Source: Oscillospiraceae bacterium (GTDB lineage: Bacteria > Bacillota > Clostridia > Oscillospirales > Acutalibacteraceae). From it: 64,000 nucleotides of DNA. Both the position numbers and the translations under genes were made by a program. Where the stretch lies: contig CACWPS010000002.1 in the NCBI GenBank assembly GCA_902762875.1, forward strand, positions 81,296-145,295, written 5' to 3'. The first letter of the stretch is position 1. Each line of letters starts with the position of its first letter. The notes beneath the pieces were generated by a model, which saw only the letters and a program-made list of their open reading frames with translations, did not search any database and had not been told where the DNA came from. Of this stretch, positions 1 to 8,752 are shown piece by piece.

Positions 1-349
1 TTTCCTCAAAGCTTTGGGGCTCTTCCTTCTTGGGCATCCAGGTATAGGAGCCGTCTATCTTAGGCTGAGAGTAGCTGCGTCTTTCACGGCGTTCCTTTGG
101 CTCGGTCTTTTCGGGTTCAAGAGCACGCTTAATACTAAGGCTTATCTTACCGTCCTCCCCGATATTAAGCACCTTCATTTTAACGGTGTCGCCCACCTTC
201 ACAAATTCATTAATATCGTTCACATAGGTGCGTGCAACCTCAGAAATATGTACCATTCCCGATTTGCCCTCGCCTATGTCCGCAAAGACTCCGAAGTTTG
301 TGATTCCGGTAATTTTTCCCTCAACAATCTGTCCTACAGTAAGCTCCAT
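1..349 (-). CDS. yabR: S1 RNA-binding domain protein (YabR-like), 3' end outside window
   Basis: The reverse strand encodes MELTVGQIVEGKITGITNFG and continues through a complete S1 OB-fold (about residues 1-72, with the typical GxFADIGEGKSGMVHISE and VKMKVLNI segments). A charged tail rich in K, E and R then runs off the window edge. S1 domains bind single-stranded RNA; B. subtilis YabR lies directly after divIC, as here. The ATG is preceded by a strong GAGGAGG ribosome-binding site. The protein is truncated by the window, not by mutation. The S1 domain is certain; the YabR assignment rests on gene order. Confidence 0.9.
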   Translation of the reverse strand, partial: MELTVGQIVEGKITGITNFGVFADIGEGKSGMVHISEVARTYVNDINEFVKVGDTVKMKVLNIGEDGKISLSIKRALEPEKTEPKERRERRSYSQPKIDGSYTWMPKKEEPQSFEE

Positions 350-374
350 ATAAGCTTTGTATCCTCCTCAAAAA

Positions 375-665
375 TTAATTGCCTGATATATCGATAAAAA
401 CCTGTTCGTCGGGATAGACGAAGCCCAGTCTTTCTCTTGCCGCTTTTTCAATTATTTGTGACTGCGAGCCGTCCTCAAGCATAGAGCGAAGCTCCTCAAT
501 ATCATTTTGCTCTTGGTCGTACTGTGCCTTCAAGGCTTCAAGCTCCTTGCGGCTTTGACTCAGGGTATTCCAAAGCCCCGAGAGGGTAGCTATCATATAA
601 ACGCATACACCCAAAATCAAAACCCGCAGTATAATACTTTTATTTTTTCTTTTTTTCTTTTTCAT
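375..665 (-). CDS. divIC: Septum formation initiator family protein (DivIC/FtsL-like)
   Basis: This 96-residue protein has a lysine-rich cytoplasmic start, one transmembrane helix (about residues 12-31) and an extracellular coiled coil (about 35-65), then the family-typical end with AARERLGFVYPDEQVF. DivIC/FtsL proteins form the FtsB/FtsL/DivIB subcomplex that activates septal peptidoglycan synthesis. It sits between yabQ and the S1 gene, the same order as yabQ-divIC-yabR in Bacillus. A GGAGTGTG sequence lies upstream of the ATG. Confidence 0.88.
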   Translation of the reverse strand: MKKKKRKNKSIILRVLILGVCVYMIATLSGLWNTLSQSRKELEALKAQYDQEQNDIEELRSMLEDGSQSQIIEKAARERLGFVYPDEQVFIDISGN

Positions 666-725
666 AACTCACACTCCGTAGAAATGCAAGACCGATATTC
701 TATCGGATTAAGTATACAACAAACA

Positions 726-1184
726 CTATTTCTTTTTCAAGTGTTTTTTTAAAGTATTTGCGGGTAAACTGTATATTTTTTTAACTTTTTCGCCCAAATG
801 CTCGGTTTGCGCTGAAATTACGGTGAAAAATCGGCTGAAAATCACCGAAATCCATTTAAAAACAAACCGCATACCCCGTAACACTTTAGAAAAAGCAAAA
901 AACAAAATGCGTGAAACCGTAAGCCTTGTAGCCAAAAAGCCTACCGCCGCTCCCGCAAAAACAAAGCCTCGGGGCTGACCGCCCGTTACCGCAAGCAAAA
1001 AACAAAAACAGGTAACGGCGCAAAAAAGAGAATACAAAATATCCGAAACAAAAACTGCGGCTGTGCTAAATTTAATTTCTTTTCTTAAAGCACGCAGGCA
1101 ATCGTATACAATACAGTAAATTCCGCCTAAAACGGCGGAATATAAAAAGCCCAGCAGTTGAGAGAGGTTATCTATTTCCCACAT
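726..1184 (-). CDS. yabQ: Spore cortex biosynthesis protein YabQ
   Basis: This 152-residue membrane protein has about three to four hydrophobic segments between residues 8 and 112 and a basic C-terminal tail ending in LKKHLKKK. The early motif FLYSAVLGGIYCIVYDCLRALRK, given here only for its position at residues 13-35, is typical of YabQ. In Bacillus YabQ is a forespore outer-membrane protein made in the mother cell and needed for cortex formation. It begins 3 bp after yabP ends, so the two are co-transcribed. Identification rests on hydropathy, length and gene order. Confidence 0.85.
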   Translation of the reverse strand: MWEIDNLSQLLGFLYSAVLGGIYCIVYDCLRALRKEIKFSTAAVFVSDILYSLFCAVTCFCFLLAVTGGQPRGFVFAGAAVGFLATRLTVSRILFFAFSKVLRGMRFVFKWISVIFSRFFTVISAQTEHLGEKVKKIYSLPANTLKKHLKKK

Positions 1185-1187
1185 AGC

Positions 1188-1457
1188 TCACCTGAAAATA
1201 CGGGAAAATACACCGCCGCTTTTCTCTTCCGAGGTATATACAAGTGCGTATAGCCGCCCTTCTGCCGAAAGGTCGCCGCTTTTGGTATCGAAATTAATTA
1301 TATGTAACCCCGAGCCCTTTACGGTAAGTCTTCCAAGCGAGGTATCAAGCACCACGGTCTCCTCGTCAAAGGAAAGAACATCCTTTACCCCTGTAAGGGT
1401 CATTTTCTTGCGGTCCTCAACTATTATATTATGATTTAAGCGCACATTTTCTTCCAC
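1188..1457 (-). CDS. yabP: Sporulation protein YabP
   Basis: The protein shows the YabP core HNIIVEDRKKMTLTGVKDV followed by SFDEETVVLDTSLG and GSGLHIINFD, close to the family consensus for this small beta-rich sporulation protein (YabP/YqfC superfamily). An upstream GTG at 1466 is possible. I prefer the GTG at 1457 because AGAGG then lies 8 nt ahead of it, while it would almost touch the upstream codon. That start gives about 89 residues. It is followed immediately by yabQ; the pair marks the organism as an endospore former. Confidence 0.88.
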   Translation of the reverse strand: MEENVRLNHNIIVEDRKKMTLTGVKDVLSFDEETVVLDTSLGRLTVKGSGLHIINFDTKSGDLSAEGRLYALVYTSEEKSGGVFSRIFR

Positions 1458-1515
1458 AGCCAACACCTCTAATTAAATATATTTAATCAGAGTATGTTTT
1501 ATACCGCCATAGGGC

Positions 1516-1770
1516 TTAAGGTATTATTTTATAAAGCCCCGCCGCATCGTCCTTTTTAACGGTCTCTGCAACCGAGGTGACCTGAGCTTTAAAATCTCTG
1601 GCGCCGAAGGATATTTCGATAACATCCCCCACCTTTACATCATACGATGCACGAGCCGTCTTGCCGTTTACCGTAACTCTGCCCGCATCGCAGGCCTCAT
1701 TAGCAATCGTGCGCCTTTTAATTATTCTTGAAACCTTTAAATATTTATCAAGTCTCATTTTCTTCTCCAT
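1516..1770 (-). CDS. rqcP: S4-domain RNA-binding protein (RqcP/YabO)
   Basis: The 84-residue protein is essentially one S4 domain: MRLDKYLKVSRIIKRRTIAN, then GRVTVNGKTARASYDVKVGD. RqcP (YabO, the HslR family) works with RqcH on stalled 50S subunits in ribosome-associated quality control, holding the P-site tRNA during alanine tailing. The position between hup and yabP matches the Bacillus yabO locus. The start is the first methionine (MEKKMRLDK). Confidence 0.88.
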   Translation of the reverse strand: MEKKMRLDKYLKVSRIIKRRTIANEACDAGRVTVNGKTARASYDVKVGDVIEISFGARDFKAQVTSVAETVKKDDAAGLYKIIP

Positions 1771-1779
1771 TCAAAAACT

Positions 1780-1803
1780 AAAGCCGCCCTTACGGACGGC
1801 TTT
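1780..1803 (-). terminator. Rho-independent terminator after hup
   Basis: On the minus strand AAAGCCGTCC and GGGCGGCTTT form a 10-bp stem (one G-T pair) with a GTAA loop, followed by AGTTTTTG. It lies between the hup stop and the rqcP start, so it can separate abundant hup mRNA from the downstream cluster, perhaps with partial read-through. Confidence 0.7.
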
Positions 1804-1815
1804 TCGTAAGTACAA

Positions 1816-2091
1816 TTATTTGGAAACTGTATCCTTAAGAGCCTTGCCTGCCTTGAATACGGGATTCTTGGAAGCGGCAATCTTAATGGTCTGCTTAGTC
1901 TGGGGATTGATACCTGTTCTTGCAGCACGCTCACGAACCTCAAAGGTACCGAAGCCTACGAGCTGAACCTTCTCGCCCTTCTTTAACTCGTCTGTTACGG
2001 TGTCAAGAAAAGCAACGAGAGCCTTTTCAGCGTCCTTCTTAGAAATGCCGGCCTTATCAGCCATAGATGCTACTAATTCAGTTTTGTTCAT
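1816..2091 (-). CDS. hup: HU family DNA-binding protein
   Basis: The 91-residue protein is a full-length [22 protein letters not shown], the conserved [20 protein letters not shown] arm segment, and [15 protein letters not shown] at the end. HU is the main histone-like architectural protein and bends DNA as a dimer. An in-frame extension of five codons exists upstream, but GGAGG sits 8 nt before the ATG at 2091, so that start is chosen. It has its own terminator and a long AT-rich leader. Confidence 0.96.
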   Translation of the reverse strand: MNKTELVASMADKAGISKKDAEKALVAFLDTVTDELKKGEKVQLVGFGTFEVRERAARTGINPQTKQTIKIAASKNPVFKAGKALKDTVSK

Positions 2092-2268
2092 TGTAAGAAC
2101 CTCCAAAAAATTTTTTCAACGAATAACTCCGTTAGAAAGCTATATTGTACAAACTCAAGCCTGTACTATATATTTTTACCATACTTTCTTGGAAAAATCA
2201 ATATATTTTCGTATATATTTTAAATTTTCTGTAAAAAAACATAAAAAATGCGTTTTTTGAGTGGCAAT

Positions 2269-3948
2269 TCAGCGAATAATTCTATGTTTTTTACAAAAAT
2301 CCGTAAGCTTTTCTGCCTTAGGAAGAGACCTTAAATCGTCTTCCTCCAAAGCCTTCAGCAACACAAGACAAATTATATAAACTAAAACCGCCGCCAAAAT
2401 TGCCAAAGTCGTTATAAAAAACGAATTGCCTATATATAAAACCATCTGTGCGGCAACTCCGCAAAACAATGCGGCAGCAAGGGGTTTAAAAAATACGGCT
2501 TTAATATCAAGGGCTGTTTCTTTGCTTTTAAGCAAAACCGCCATATGCAAAACAAATATCACCGCATAACAGGCAAGGGTACCTAAAGCCGCTCCCTTAA
2601 CATTAATTTCGGGGACAGATACGGTAAGCATTCCTATTATAAGCTTAACCGCCGCACCTGCACCTATGTTTATAAGCGCCGCCTTTTGTTTACCCATAGC
2701 CTGCAAAATTCCCGTTAAGGGAATCCCAATACCCGCAAAGACCGCCGCAATACCGAATAACTTAAGCATAGGAGCGCCTATTTCCACCGAGGCGGCGCTG
2801 TCATACAAAAGCTCCATTATCCTATCCGATGCCACAAAAAGACCTATGCCCGCAGGGAGAGAAATAAGGGAGACAAGCTTTAAGGCAGAGTTTAAATTGC
2901 GGTTTAAAGCCTTATAATCCTTTTCGGTGTTAAGTCCCGCAATTACCGGCACAGCGCTTACACCGATAACCGTAGTAAGGGTAGGAACCAAATTAAAAAG
3001 GGTATAGGCCTTTCCCCTTATGCCGTAAAGCAGGGCGGAAAGCTCACCGTTTGTTATGGGAGCCGCCGCAGTTTTATTATAGTCTGCTACCGAATAAGCA
3101 TACATTTCCCTTATTATATTGAAGGAGCTTTCGTCAAGCCCGCCTAATTGCCGCCTTACGGTAAGTGCGTCTATAATAAGTGCAATATTACCCGCAAGTG
3201 AGGCGAGTGCTACGGGAACGGCAATCAAAACGAGGGCTTTTGCGGCAGACCTGCCCCCTAAAATCGGACTGCCCGATAATTTAACGGGAGAGATTCCGTC
3301 CCCCTTAAACCTATAATAAAGCTTTAAATAAAGGGTTGATACCGCCGTACCCACCGTAATTCCGAAAATCGCCGCCGCCGCACCGAAAGCGACATTACCG
3401 GTTATTTTAACCGTCAAAAGTCCAAAGCCAAAGCCCAATACCAGCTTGCAAAGCGCCTCTAAAAGCTCGGAAACCGCCGTGGGAAGCATATTGTTAAGCC
3501 CTTGATAATAGCCTCGGTAAGAGGACATAAGGCAACAAAAAATAACCGACGGGGTCATTGCAAAGAGGGAATATATGCCCGCCCCTGTAGAATCGGTAAG
3601 TCTCGAAAAGGGATATATAACGGCACTAAGGCACAAAAAGCAGATAAGCCCCGCCGAAAGATATACCCTGCGGCTCACATTCAGCATCTGCTTTACATCA
3701 TTATATCTTCCCTTTGCTAAATATTCCGAAACCGTTTTTGATACGGCAACAGGGAACCCTGCCATAGCAAGGGCGTAAAAGGGTGTAAATAAATCGTAGG
3801 CAGAGGAAAAATAGCCGAAGCCCAAATCGCCCAGACAGTATTTAGAGGAAAGGGGAATTTTAAAAAGTGCTCCTATAAGCTTTACAATAACCGCCGAGCA
3901 TAAAAGCAAAAGCGCACCCCGTTGAAAGCTCTTTTCTTGTGTTTTCAT
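2269..3948 (-). CDS. Polysaccharide flippase, SpoVB/MurJ-like MOP superfamily
   Basis: This protein of about 559 residues has roughly 14 transmembrane helices from residue 9 (GALLLLCSAVIVKLIGALFK). The first helix carries the KIPLSSKYCLGDLGFGYFSSAY region typical of SpoVB and lipid II flippases. It probably exports undecaprenyl-linked peptidoglycan or polysaccharide precursors. Two in-frame starts exist: ATG 3948, which nearly abuts the upstream stop, and ATG 3960. I chose 3948. Closeness to the yab cluster and the adjacent nucleosidase gene suggest a sporulation or envelope role. The exact paralogue (SpoVB, YabM or MurJ) cannot be told apart by eye. Confidence 0.82.
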   Translation of the reverse strand: MKTQEKSFQRGALLLLCSAVIVKLIGALFKIPLSSKYCLGDLGFGYFSSAYDLFTPFYALAMAGFPVAVSKTVSEYLAKGRYNDVKQMLNVSRRVYLSAGLICFLCLSAVIYPFSRLTDSTGAGIYSLFAMTPSVIFCCLMSSYRGYYQGLNNMLPTAVSELLEALCKLVLGFGFGLLTVKITGNVAFGAAAAIFGITVGTAVSTLYLKLYYRFKGDGISPVKLSGSPILGGRSAAKALVLIAVPVALASLAGNIALIIDALTVRRQLGGLDESSFNIIREMYAYSVADYNKTAAAPITNGELSALLYGIRGKAYTLFNLVPTLTTVIGVSAVPVIAGLNTEKDYKALNRNLNSALKLVSLISLPAGIGLFVASDRIMELLYDSAASVEIGAPMLKLFGIAAVFAGIGIPLTGILQAMGKQKAALINIGAGAAVKLIIGMLTVSVPEINVKGAALGTLACYAVIFVLHMAVLLKSKETALDIKAVFFKPLAAALFCGVAAQMVLYIGNSFFITTLAILAAVLVYIICLVLLKALEEDDLRSLPKAEKLTDFCKKHRIIR

Positions 3949-3949
3949 A

Positions 3950-4651
3950 TCACAGCTCATTTGCGGCGGCTTTAGCGCATTCGAGTATAAAGTCAGATAA
4001 AACCGTCTCACCCGAAGTGTTCATTTCACGGTAGCTTTCAAGTGCCGATTCACCCGCGTCGTCGGAAACCCTGCGCACCGAGGCAAAGGGCACCCCCGCA
4101 TACTCGCAGACATAGGCGATGGCCGCCGTCTCCATATCACAGCACATAGCGCCAAATTCATCCTTTAAAAAGCTACGCAGCTTTTCATCGCACACAAAGC
4201 AGTCGCCTGTTGCGGCAAGCCCCTCTTTAATATGGGGCAAAAGGGATTTTACAATACCGTTTAAGCGCTTGTCCGAATTATAAACAAAGCTCTCCTGCCC
4301 CGGCTTTTCACAGGGCTTATAGCCGATTGTTGTAAGGTTGAAATCGTGCTCTAAAAACTTATTGCAAAGGCAAATCTCACCCCGCCTTACACCGCTTATT
4401 CCGCCGGAAAGCCCGTAATTAAGTATAACTTCACAGCCTATATCCACCAAATGGGCGGCCCCCGCTGCCGCATTTACCTTGCCAATTCCGCAAAGCATAG
4501 CACAAAGCTCGGTGTCTCCGATTTTAAATTCGAATATCCTTCTTTTAAGAAAGGTTTTTTCGGTATATTTGCCCCTTTTGATGTTTTCCTCAAGGGGTGC
4601 AAACTCGTCCGAATCGGCGACGATTATGCCTATTTTCTTAATTCTTTCCAT
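3950..4651 (-). CDS. MTA/SAH nucleosidase-like phosphorylase superfamily protein
   Basis: The 233-residue protein begins KKIGIIVADSDEFAPLEENI and carries GIGKVNAAAGAAHLVDIG, NYGLSGGISG and, near the C-terminus, CDMETAAIAYVC followed by RRVSDDAG. The M-E-T/S and (R/S)xxSDxA motifs supply the ribose-binding Glu and catalytic Asp of 5'-methylthioadenosine/S-adenosylhomocysteine nucleosidases. These cleave adenine from MTA/SAH in methyl-cycle salvage. Some residues differ from canonical Pfs/MtnN, so a different nucleoside specificity is possible. It overlaps or touches the flippase gene. Confidence 0.8.
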   Translation of the reverse strand: MERIKKIGIIVADSDEFAPLEENIKRGKYTEKTFLKRRIFEFKIGDTELCAMLCGIGKVNAAAGAAHLVDIGCEVILNYGLSGGISGVRRGEICLCNKFLEHDFNLTTIGYKPCEKPGQESFVYNSDKRLNGIVKSLLPHIKEGLAATGDCFVCDEKLRSFLKDEFGAMCCDMETAAIAYVCEYAGVPFASVRRVSDDAGESALESYREMNTSGETVLSDFILECAKAAANEL

Positions 4652-4680
4652 ATATTCTCTCCGTAAATATTTTTACACAA

Positions 4681-4809
4681 AAAAGCCTCCCAAGCCTCAT
4701 GGGAGGGGGACCGACCGTTAGGTTGGTGGAGGGATATATTTAAGATTTCCAAAATCCTAATATCCCCCAGTCAGCTTTGCTGACAGCCCCCTTTAGGCAA
4801 GGGGGCCCA
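4681..4809. repeat. Composite palindromic intergenic repeat, copy 1
   Basis: It begins with a GCCTCCC...GGGAGG hairpin, has a gGAGGGATAT centre, and ends in CCCCCAGTCAGC, GCTGACAG and CCCCCTT...AAGGGGGCC stems. A longer relative with the same head (GCCTCCC...GGGAGG...GGAGGGAT) and tail (CCCCCAGTC...GACAGC...AAGGGGGCC) lies at 55379-55577. Dispersed palindromes of this design are common between genes in gut Clostridia. No coding potential is seen. Confidence 0.7.
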
Positions 4810-4851
4810 TTGTTTTATAAAATTTCACATTAATTCAACAGTGGTCGGTTT

Positions 4852-5238
4852 TTACTCTGTCTTGTCTTCCTCGCTGTCGTAAAAAAGCTTTTCGCCGCAG
4901 GCGTTGCAGTAATTGGAGATTTGGTCGATTGCCGCTCCGCACTTAGGGCAGATGCGCTTATTCTTAGCGCTGTTAATTTCTGCCTTAAGGGCATCAATCT
5001 TATCGCTTTTTTCCTTTATTGCAAGCACTAACTCGCTGATGTTTTCGGCATCACACTCGCCGTCCTTGATTTTATTGTAATAAATCTCGCCCAAAACCGC
5101 AAAATCCTTTGCTCTTTTGCTTTCAAGAGAGGCTATGTCAAACTTCTGCTTTTGGGTATTAACAACCTCGCCCGTCTTCTTAGAGGCAACATCAATCGCA
5201 TCCTTAGCCTTGCTTAGCATATCGTCAAAAAAATCCAT
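4852..5238 (-). CDS. Coiled-coil zinc-ribbon protein
   Basis: The 128-residue protein begins MDFFDDMLSKAKDAIDVASK, has a helical, probably coiled-coil middle (about residues 30-90) and ends in a zinc ribbon (CPKCGAAID, then NYCNACGEKL). Similar small proteins are widespread in Clostridia without known function. AACGGAGG precedes the ATG. It stands between the repeat and the nucleoside kinase gene and may be single-gene transcribed. I assign no function. Confidence 0.75.
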   Translation of the reverse strand: MDFFDDMLSKAKDAIDVASKKTGEVVNTQKQKFDIASLESKRAKDFAVLGEIYYNKIKDGECDAENISELVLAIKEKSDKIDALKAEINSAKNKRICPKCGAAIDQISNYCNACGEKLFYDSEEDKTE

Positions 5239-5296
5239 TGTTAAAACCTCCGTTTTTTCTTATTCTATCACAAATTTATGAACATTTCAAGTAGAG

Positions 5297-6229
5297 TTAC
5301 AGTTGATATTTACCGTTGCCCACAAATTCCGTAATCAGGGAATCGGGCGGCAAAAGGGATATATCAATCGGGACGAATTTTTCAATAGCCTTAACTGTTT
5401 TAAAAAAATAGCCCCTGAACGGCACATCATCCTTTACCTCGTCTGCAAGCTTTAAAAACTCGTTACGGTAAAGGCAGGGCTCATATATGTGCAGGGTTTT
5501 AATCTGCGCATCGGCAGTATCCTTAAAGCAGTAAAGATACTTTTCCTCACCCTCCACAACCCCCTGCCAGAGGCACAGGGTATCATTAACGGGAGTGCCC
5601 CTAAAGGTGCGGTCACGAAGCAGACGCCGCATTAGCCTTATTTGCTTGCTTGACAAAAGCTTACTGCCGTCCTCATTATCAATACCTCGGTTTACGCTGA
5701 TGTACGCCTTAAATATATTCTTTCGGGGCACTAAATCGGTTATAAGGGGATTTAATGCGTGAAGCCCCTCTACTATAGCTATACCCTTTCCCGAAACATC
5801 AATTTCTTTAGCTTCAAGAAGCCTTGTTTTATTGGAAAAATTAAATTTCGGAAGCAATGTCTTACCCGTTTTAATAATCTCGCTAAAGCATTTGTTAAGG
5901 AGCTTAATATCAAGGGCATTTACCGATTCAATATCTTTAGTTCCATCCTCTAATACGGGCAGTTTATCCACAGGTAAATAAAAATCGTCAAGAGATATTA
6001 TTTCGATTTTTTCGCCCAGATTTCTTAGCTTTTCGCAAAGTATATGGGCAGTTGTAGTTTTACCCGATGCCGAGGGCCCCGCCAATGCTACAATTTTAAT
6101 ATCCTTATTATCGGCTATTCTTGCGGCAATTTCGGTAAGCTCTTTTTCGTAATGCCGTTCAGCACGGGATACTAACTCCCCCGGATTATTAAGTGCTAAA
6201 TCATTTATTGTTTGCAGGGTACTTTTCAT
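5297..6229 (-). CDS. Uridine kinase-like P-loop nucleoside kinase
   Basis: The 310-residue protein has a Walker A motif GPSASGKTTTAH at about residues 51-62, then ISLDDFYLP (the DDFY of uridine kinases and phosphoribulokinases) at about 79-87, and IVEGLHALNP at about 150. It probably phosphorylates a nucleoside or related sugar. The N-terminal 45 residues form an extension not present in minimal Udk. The start overlaps the end of hemZ by 29 bp, so it belongs to the recJ-relA-dtd-hemZ operon. Confidence 0.83.
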   Translation of the reverse strand: MKSTLQTINDLALNNPGELVSRAERHYEKELTEIAARIADNKDIKIVALAGPSASGKTTTAHILCEKLRNLGEKIEIISLDDFYLPVDKLPVLEDGTKDIESVNALDIKLLNKCFSEIIKTGKTLLPKFNFSNKTRLLEAKEIDVSGKGIAIVEGLHALNPLITDLVPRKNIFKAYISVNRGIDNEDGSKLLSSKQIRLMRRLLRDRTFRGTPVNDTLCLWQGVVEGEEKYLYCFKDTADAQIKTLHIYEPCLYRNEFLKLADEVKDDVPFRGYFFKTVKAIEKFVPIDISLLPPDSLITEFVGNGKYQL

Positions 6230-7682
6230 AAAACCTTAAAACACCGTCCTTTCTCGCCGCCAGTTCATTAAAGCGGCTTATATATTCATACGGATATTTA
6301 TAGTTAAATATTCTTTCAATATAAGGGCCGTTCGGCTCTCTGAGCTTAGTGACCGCCGAAGCACCGCAGGCTAATACCGTATGGGTTTCGTCCATTGTGT
6401 AAACATTATAAAGGCATTCTTTACCCCTTTTAGCATAACCTACATTTTCAAGATTACCCACAGTCTTGCTCTGCCTATACATATAATACGGGAAAATTCC
6501 CTTTTCCGTGAGGGTTTCACGGGCAAAATTCACCATTTTTGCCGCCTCGGCACCCATTTGCGCCTCGGGAAACAGCCCGTTTACATTAAGGGTAGACGAC
6601 CGTTTCATAGAAAGAGAGTGAACAGTAACGCTTTCAGGCTCAAGGGACAAAACACGCTCCATAGTAGTTTTAAAGCTTTCATAGGTATCCCCGTGAAGTC
6701 CCGCTATTAAATCGGTATTAATATTGCAGAAACCACATTCCCTCGCAAGCAAAAACGCCTTTTCGGTCTCCTCGGCGGTGTGCCGTCTGCCTATAGACTT
6801 TAGTACCTCGTCATTCATAGTCTGGGGATTGATGCTGATTCTCGTCGCTCCAAGGCTCTTTATTGTTTCGAGCTTTTCCCTTGTTACGGTATCGGGTCTG
6901 CCCGCCTCGACTGTGTATTCCCGCAAACCGCTTAGGTCAAAATAAGCTTTAACGGCAGACATAATTTCGCCTATCTGCTCTGCTGTAAGCGATGTGGGTG
7001 TTCCCCCGCCGATATATATTGTTTCAAGCCTTAAGCTAAGCTTTTTTGCAATTTCGGCAGTAAGCCTTAATTCTTCCTTTAAAAGGCGCACATAGTCGGG
7101 TATTAAGCCCTTTGCCTGCTCAACCGAGTGGGACACAAAGGAGCAATAGGCGCACCTTGTGGGGCAAAAGGGTATGGAAATATAAAGGCTGTAAGAATCA
7201 GGTTTGGAAAGGGCGGTAATTTTATTTTCACTTTCCACCGTCTCACGGCACAGCGAAATTTTATTTTCGCTTACCATAAGCCCCTTTTTAAACCAATCTT
7301 CTGCCAAAGTCTTGCCGTTATCGGCAGAAAGTCGGGAGAAAAGCTTTGCGGGGCGGACTCCTGTAAGTATTCCCCATTCGGGAACATAGCCCGATGCCTT
7401 AACAAAGCAGTTATAAAGAGCTACCGCCAAAAGCCGCTCACATTCATTATCATAATCGGGATTATCGTTTGAAAGGGTTTCAGAAAACTCAAAGCTTTTA
7501 TTATCGATTAAAAGCTCTGCCGAAAGGCGGGTTTCCTTTTCGCCCCTTAAAAGCGAGGTTATAGAAGTGCGGTCTTCCCTTTCTTCCCCTTCGCAAAACT
7601 CGATTTTCTCAAAGGGTGAAAAAATTCTTATGAGCTTTTCAAGCTCATATTTATATGAATGATTTATAAGACAAAGCTTCAT
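6201..7682 (-). CDS. hemZ: Radical SAM coproporphyrinogen III oxidase-like protein HemZ
   Basis: The 493-residue protein contains the radical SAM cluster CPTRCAYCSF (CxxxCxxC, about residues 173-182), then YIGGGTPTSL and SINPQTMNDEVLKSIGRRHT, the HemN/HemZ hallmarks. The roughly 165-residue N-terminal region before the barrel matches the longer HemZ subtype found with dtd and relA in Clostridia. HemZ-type proteins are annotated as oxygen-independent coproporphyrinogen dehydrogenases, but some family members are heme chaperones (HemW) and the true substrate here is open. It starts 4 bp after the MBL gene stop. Confidence 0.87.
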   Translation of the reverse strand: MKLCLINHSYKYELEKLIRIFSPFEKIEFCEGEEREDRTSITSLLRGEKETRLSAELLIDNKSFEFSETLSNDNPDYDNECERLLAVALYNCFVKASGYVPEWGILTGVRPAKLFSRLSADNGKTLAEDWFKKGLMVSENKISLCRETVESENKITALSKPDSYSLYISIPFCPTRCAYCSFVSHSVEQAKGLIPDYVRLLKEELRLTAEIAKKLSLRLETIYIGGGTPTSLTAEQIGEIMSAVKAYFDLSGLREYTVEAGRPDTVTREKLETIKSLGATRISINPQTMNDEVLKSIGRRHTAEETEKAFLLARECGFCNINTDLIAGLHGDTYESFKTTMERVLSLEPESVTVHSLSMKRSSTLNVNGLFPEAQMGAEAAKMVNFARETLTEKGIFPYYMYRQSKTVGNLENVGYAKRGKECLYNVYTMDETHTVLACGASAVTKLREPNGPYIERIFNYKYPYEYISRFNELAARKDGVLRFYEKYPANNK

Positions 7683-7686
7683 TTCC

Positions 7687-8298
7687 TCACCCTACAAACA
7701 TATTGTTTTCCTTTTCACGGGCTATGGTAGTAGCGTCGCCGTGACCGGGGTAAACCGCTGTGTCAGGCGGCAGTGACATAAGCTTTTTTAGGGAGTGCTG
7801 AAGCACCCTTAAATCGCCGCCGGGAAAATCGGTTCGTCCTATAGAGTTTTGGAACAAAGTATCTCCCGAAAAAAGGCAATCACCTACAAGATAAGATACA
7901 CCGCCCACCGTGTGCCCCGGTGTGCTTATAACCTTAATCTCAATATCCCCTACCGTTATTATATCGCCGTTTTTATAGGTGAAATCAGGCTTAAAGGGGG
8001 ATATATGGGCGTGGAACATATCAGAGAGGTTAAGCTTAGTGTCATTAAGTCCGTCGGCGTCAAGCTCGCCTATCCCTATTTTGGCCCCCGTTTTTTCACG
8101 CAGTATTTCCGCCCCGCCAATATGGTCAAAATGGGCGTGGGTAAGAAGAATAAGCCTCTCCTTATCGGCGTTTTCATTTAAAAAATCAAGGGTGCTCGGC
8201 CTGTCAAAGCCGGGGTCTATTACAACCGCCGCCTTCCCGGTTGAAAGCAGATAGCAGTTGGTTTTAATAAGTCCTAAATGTAAGGTTTTAATTTCCAT
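7687..8298 (-). CDS. MBL-fold metallo-hydrolase (glyoxalase II-like)
   Basis: The 203-residue protein shows the metallo-beta-lactamase zinc motif LTHAHFDHIGG (HxHxDH), then STPGHTVGG, FSGDTLF and VYPGHGDATTI. This is the short hydroxyacylglutathione hydrolase-like type common in Firmicutes; the substrate is unknown. An ATG eight codons further up exists, but GGAG lies five bases before the ATG at 8298. That start overlaps the end of dtd by 11 bp, consistent with translational coupling in the operon. Confidence 0.88.
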   Translation of the reverse strand: MEIKTLHLGLIKTNCYLLSTGKAAVVIDPGFDRPSTLDFLNENADKERLILLTHAHFDHIGGAEILREKTGAKIGIGELDADGLNDTKLNLSDMFHAHISPFKPDFTYKNGDIITVGDIEIKVISTPGHTVGGVSYLVGDCLFSGDTLFQNSIGRTDFPGGDLRVLQHSLKKLMSLPPDTAVYPGHGDATTIAREKENNMFVG

Positions 8299-8752
8299 TT
8301 TTACTCCATATATCGGTATCAAAAAGTATGGTCACGGGTCCGTCGTTTATAAGCTCGACCTTCATATCTGCGCCGAAAATCCCCTTTTCAACCCGCTTTA
8401 CGCCAAGCTCCTTAAGCCTTTCACAGTAAAAATCGTAAAGCTCTTCCGCCTTTTGCGGCTCTAATGCGCCGATAAAGGAGGGGCGGTTGCCCTTTTTAAC
8501 ATCAGCACAAAGGGTAAACTGGGATATTGCCAAAACCTCTCCCTCAACATCAAGCAGGGATTTATTCATTTTATCGTTTTCATCACAAAAAACACGGAGA
8601 TTAACCGTTTTCCTTGCAAGCAGGTCGGCTTCATACTCGGTGTCACCCTCTGCGGCGCCGAAAAGAATCATATATCCCTTATTACAGGAGCCGACAGTCT
8701 TACCGTCCACCCTAACAGACGCACTCTCCACCCTTTGAATTACAGCCTTCAT
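8288..8752 (-). CDS. dtd: D-aminoacyl-tRNA deacylase
   Basis: The 154-residue protein begins MKAVIQRVESASVRVDGKTV and has the catalytic SQFTLCADVKKGNRPSF block (SQFTL) and the Gly-cis-Pro NDGPVT motif near the C-terminus. Dtd hydrolyses D-aminoacyl-tRNA and mischarged glycyl-tRNA. Length and motifs are full. The start overlaps the relA stop by one base (TGATG type), so it is in the same operon. Confidence 0.96.
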   Translation of the reverse strand: MKAVIQRVESASVRVDGKTVGSCNKGYMILFGAAEGDTEYEADLLARKTVNLRVFCDENDKMNKSLLDVEGEVLAISQFTLCADVKKGNRPSFIGALEPQKAEELYDFYCERLKELGVKRVEKGIFGADMKVELINDGPVTILFDTDIWSKNGN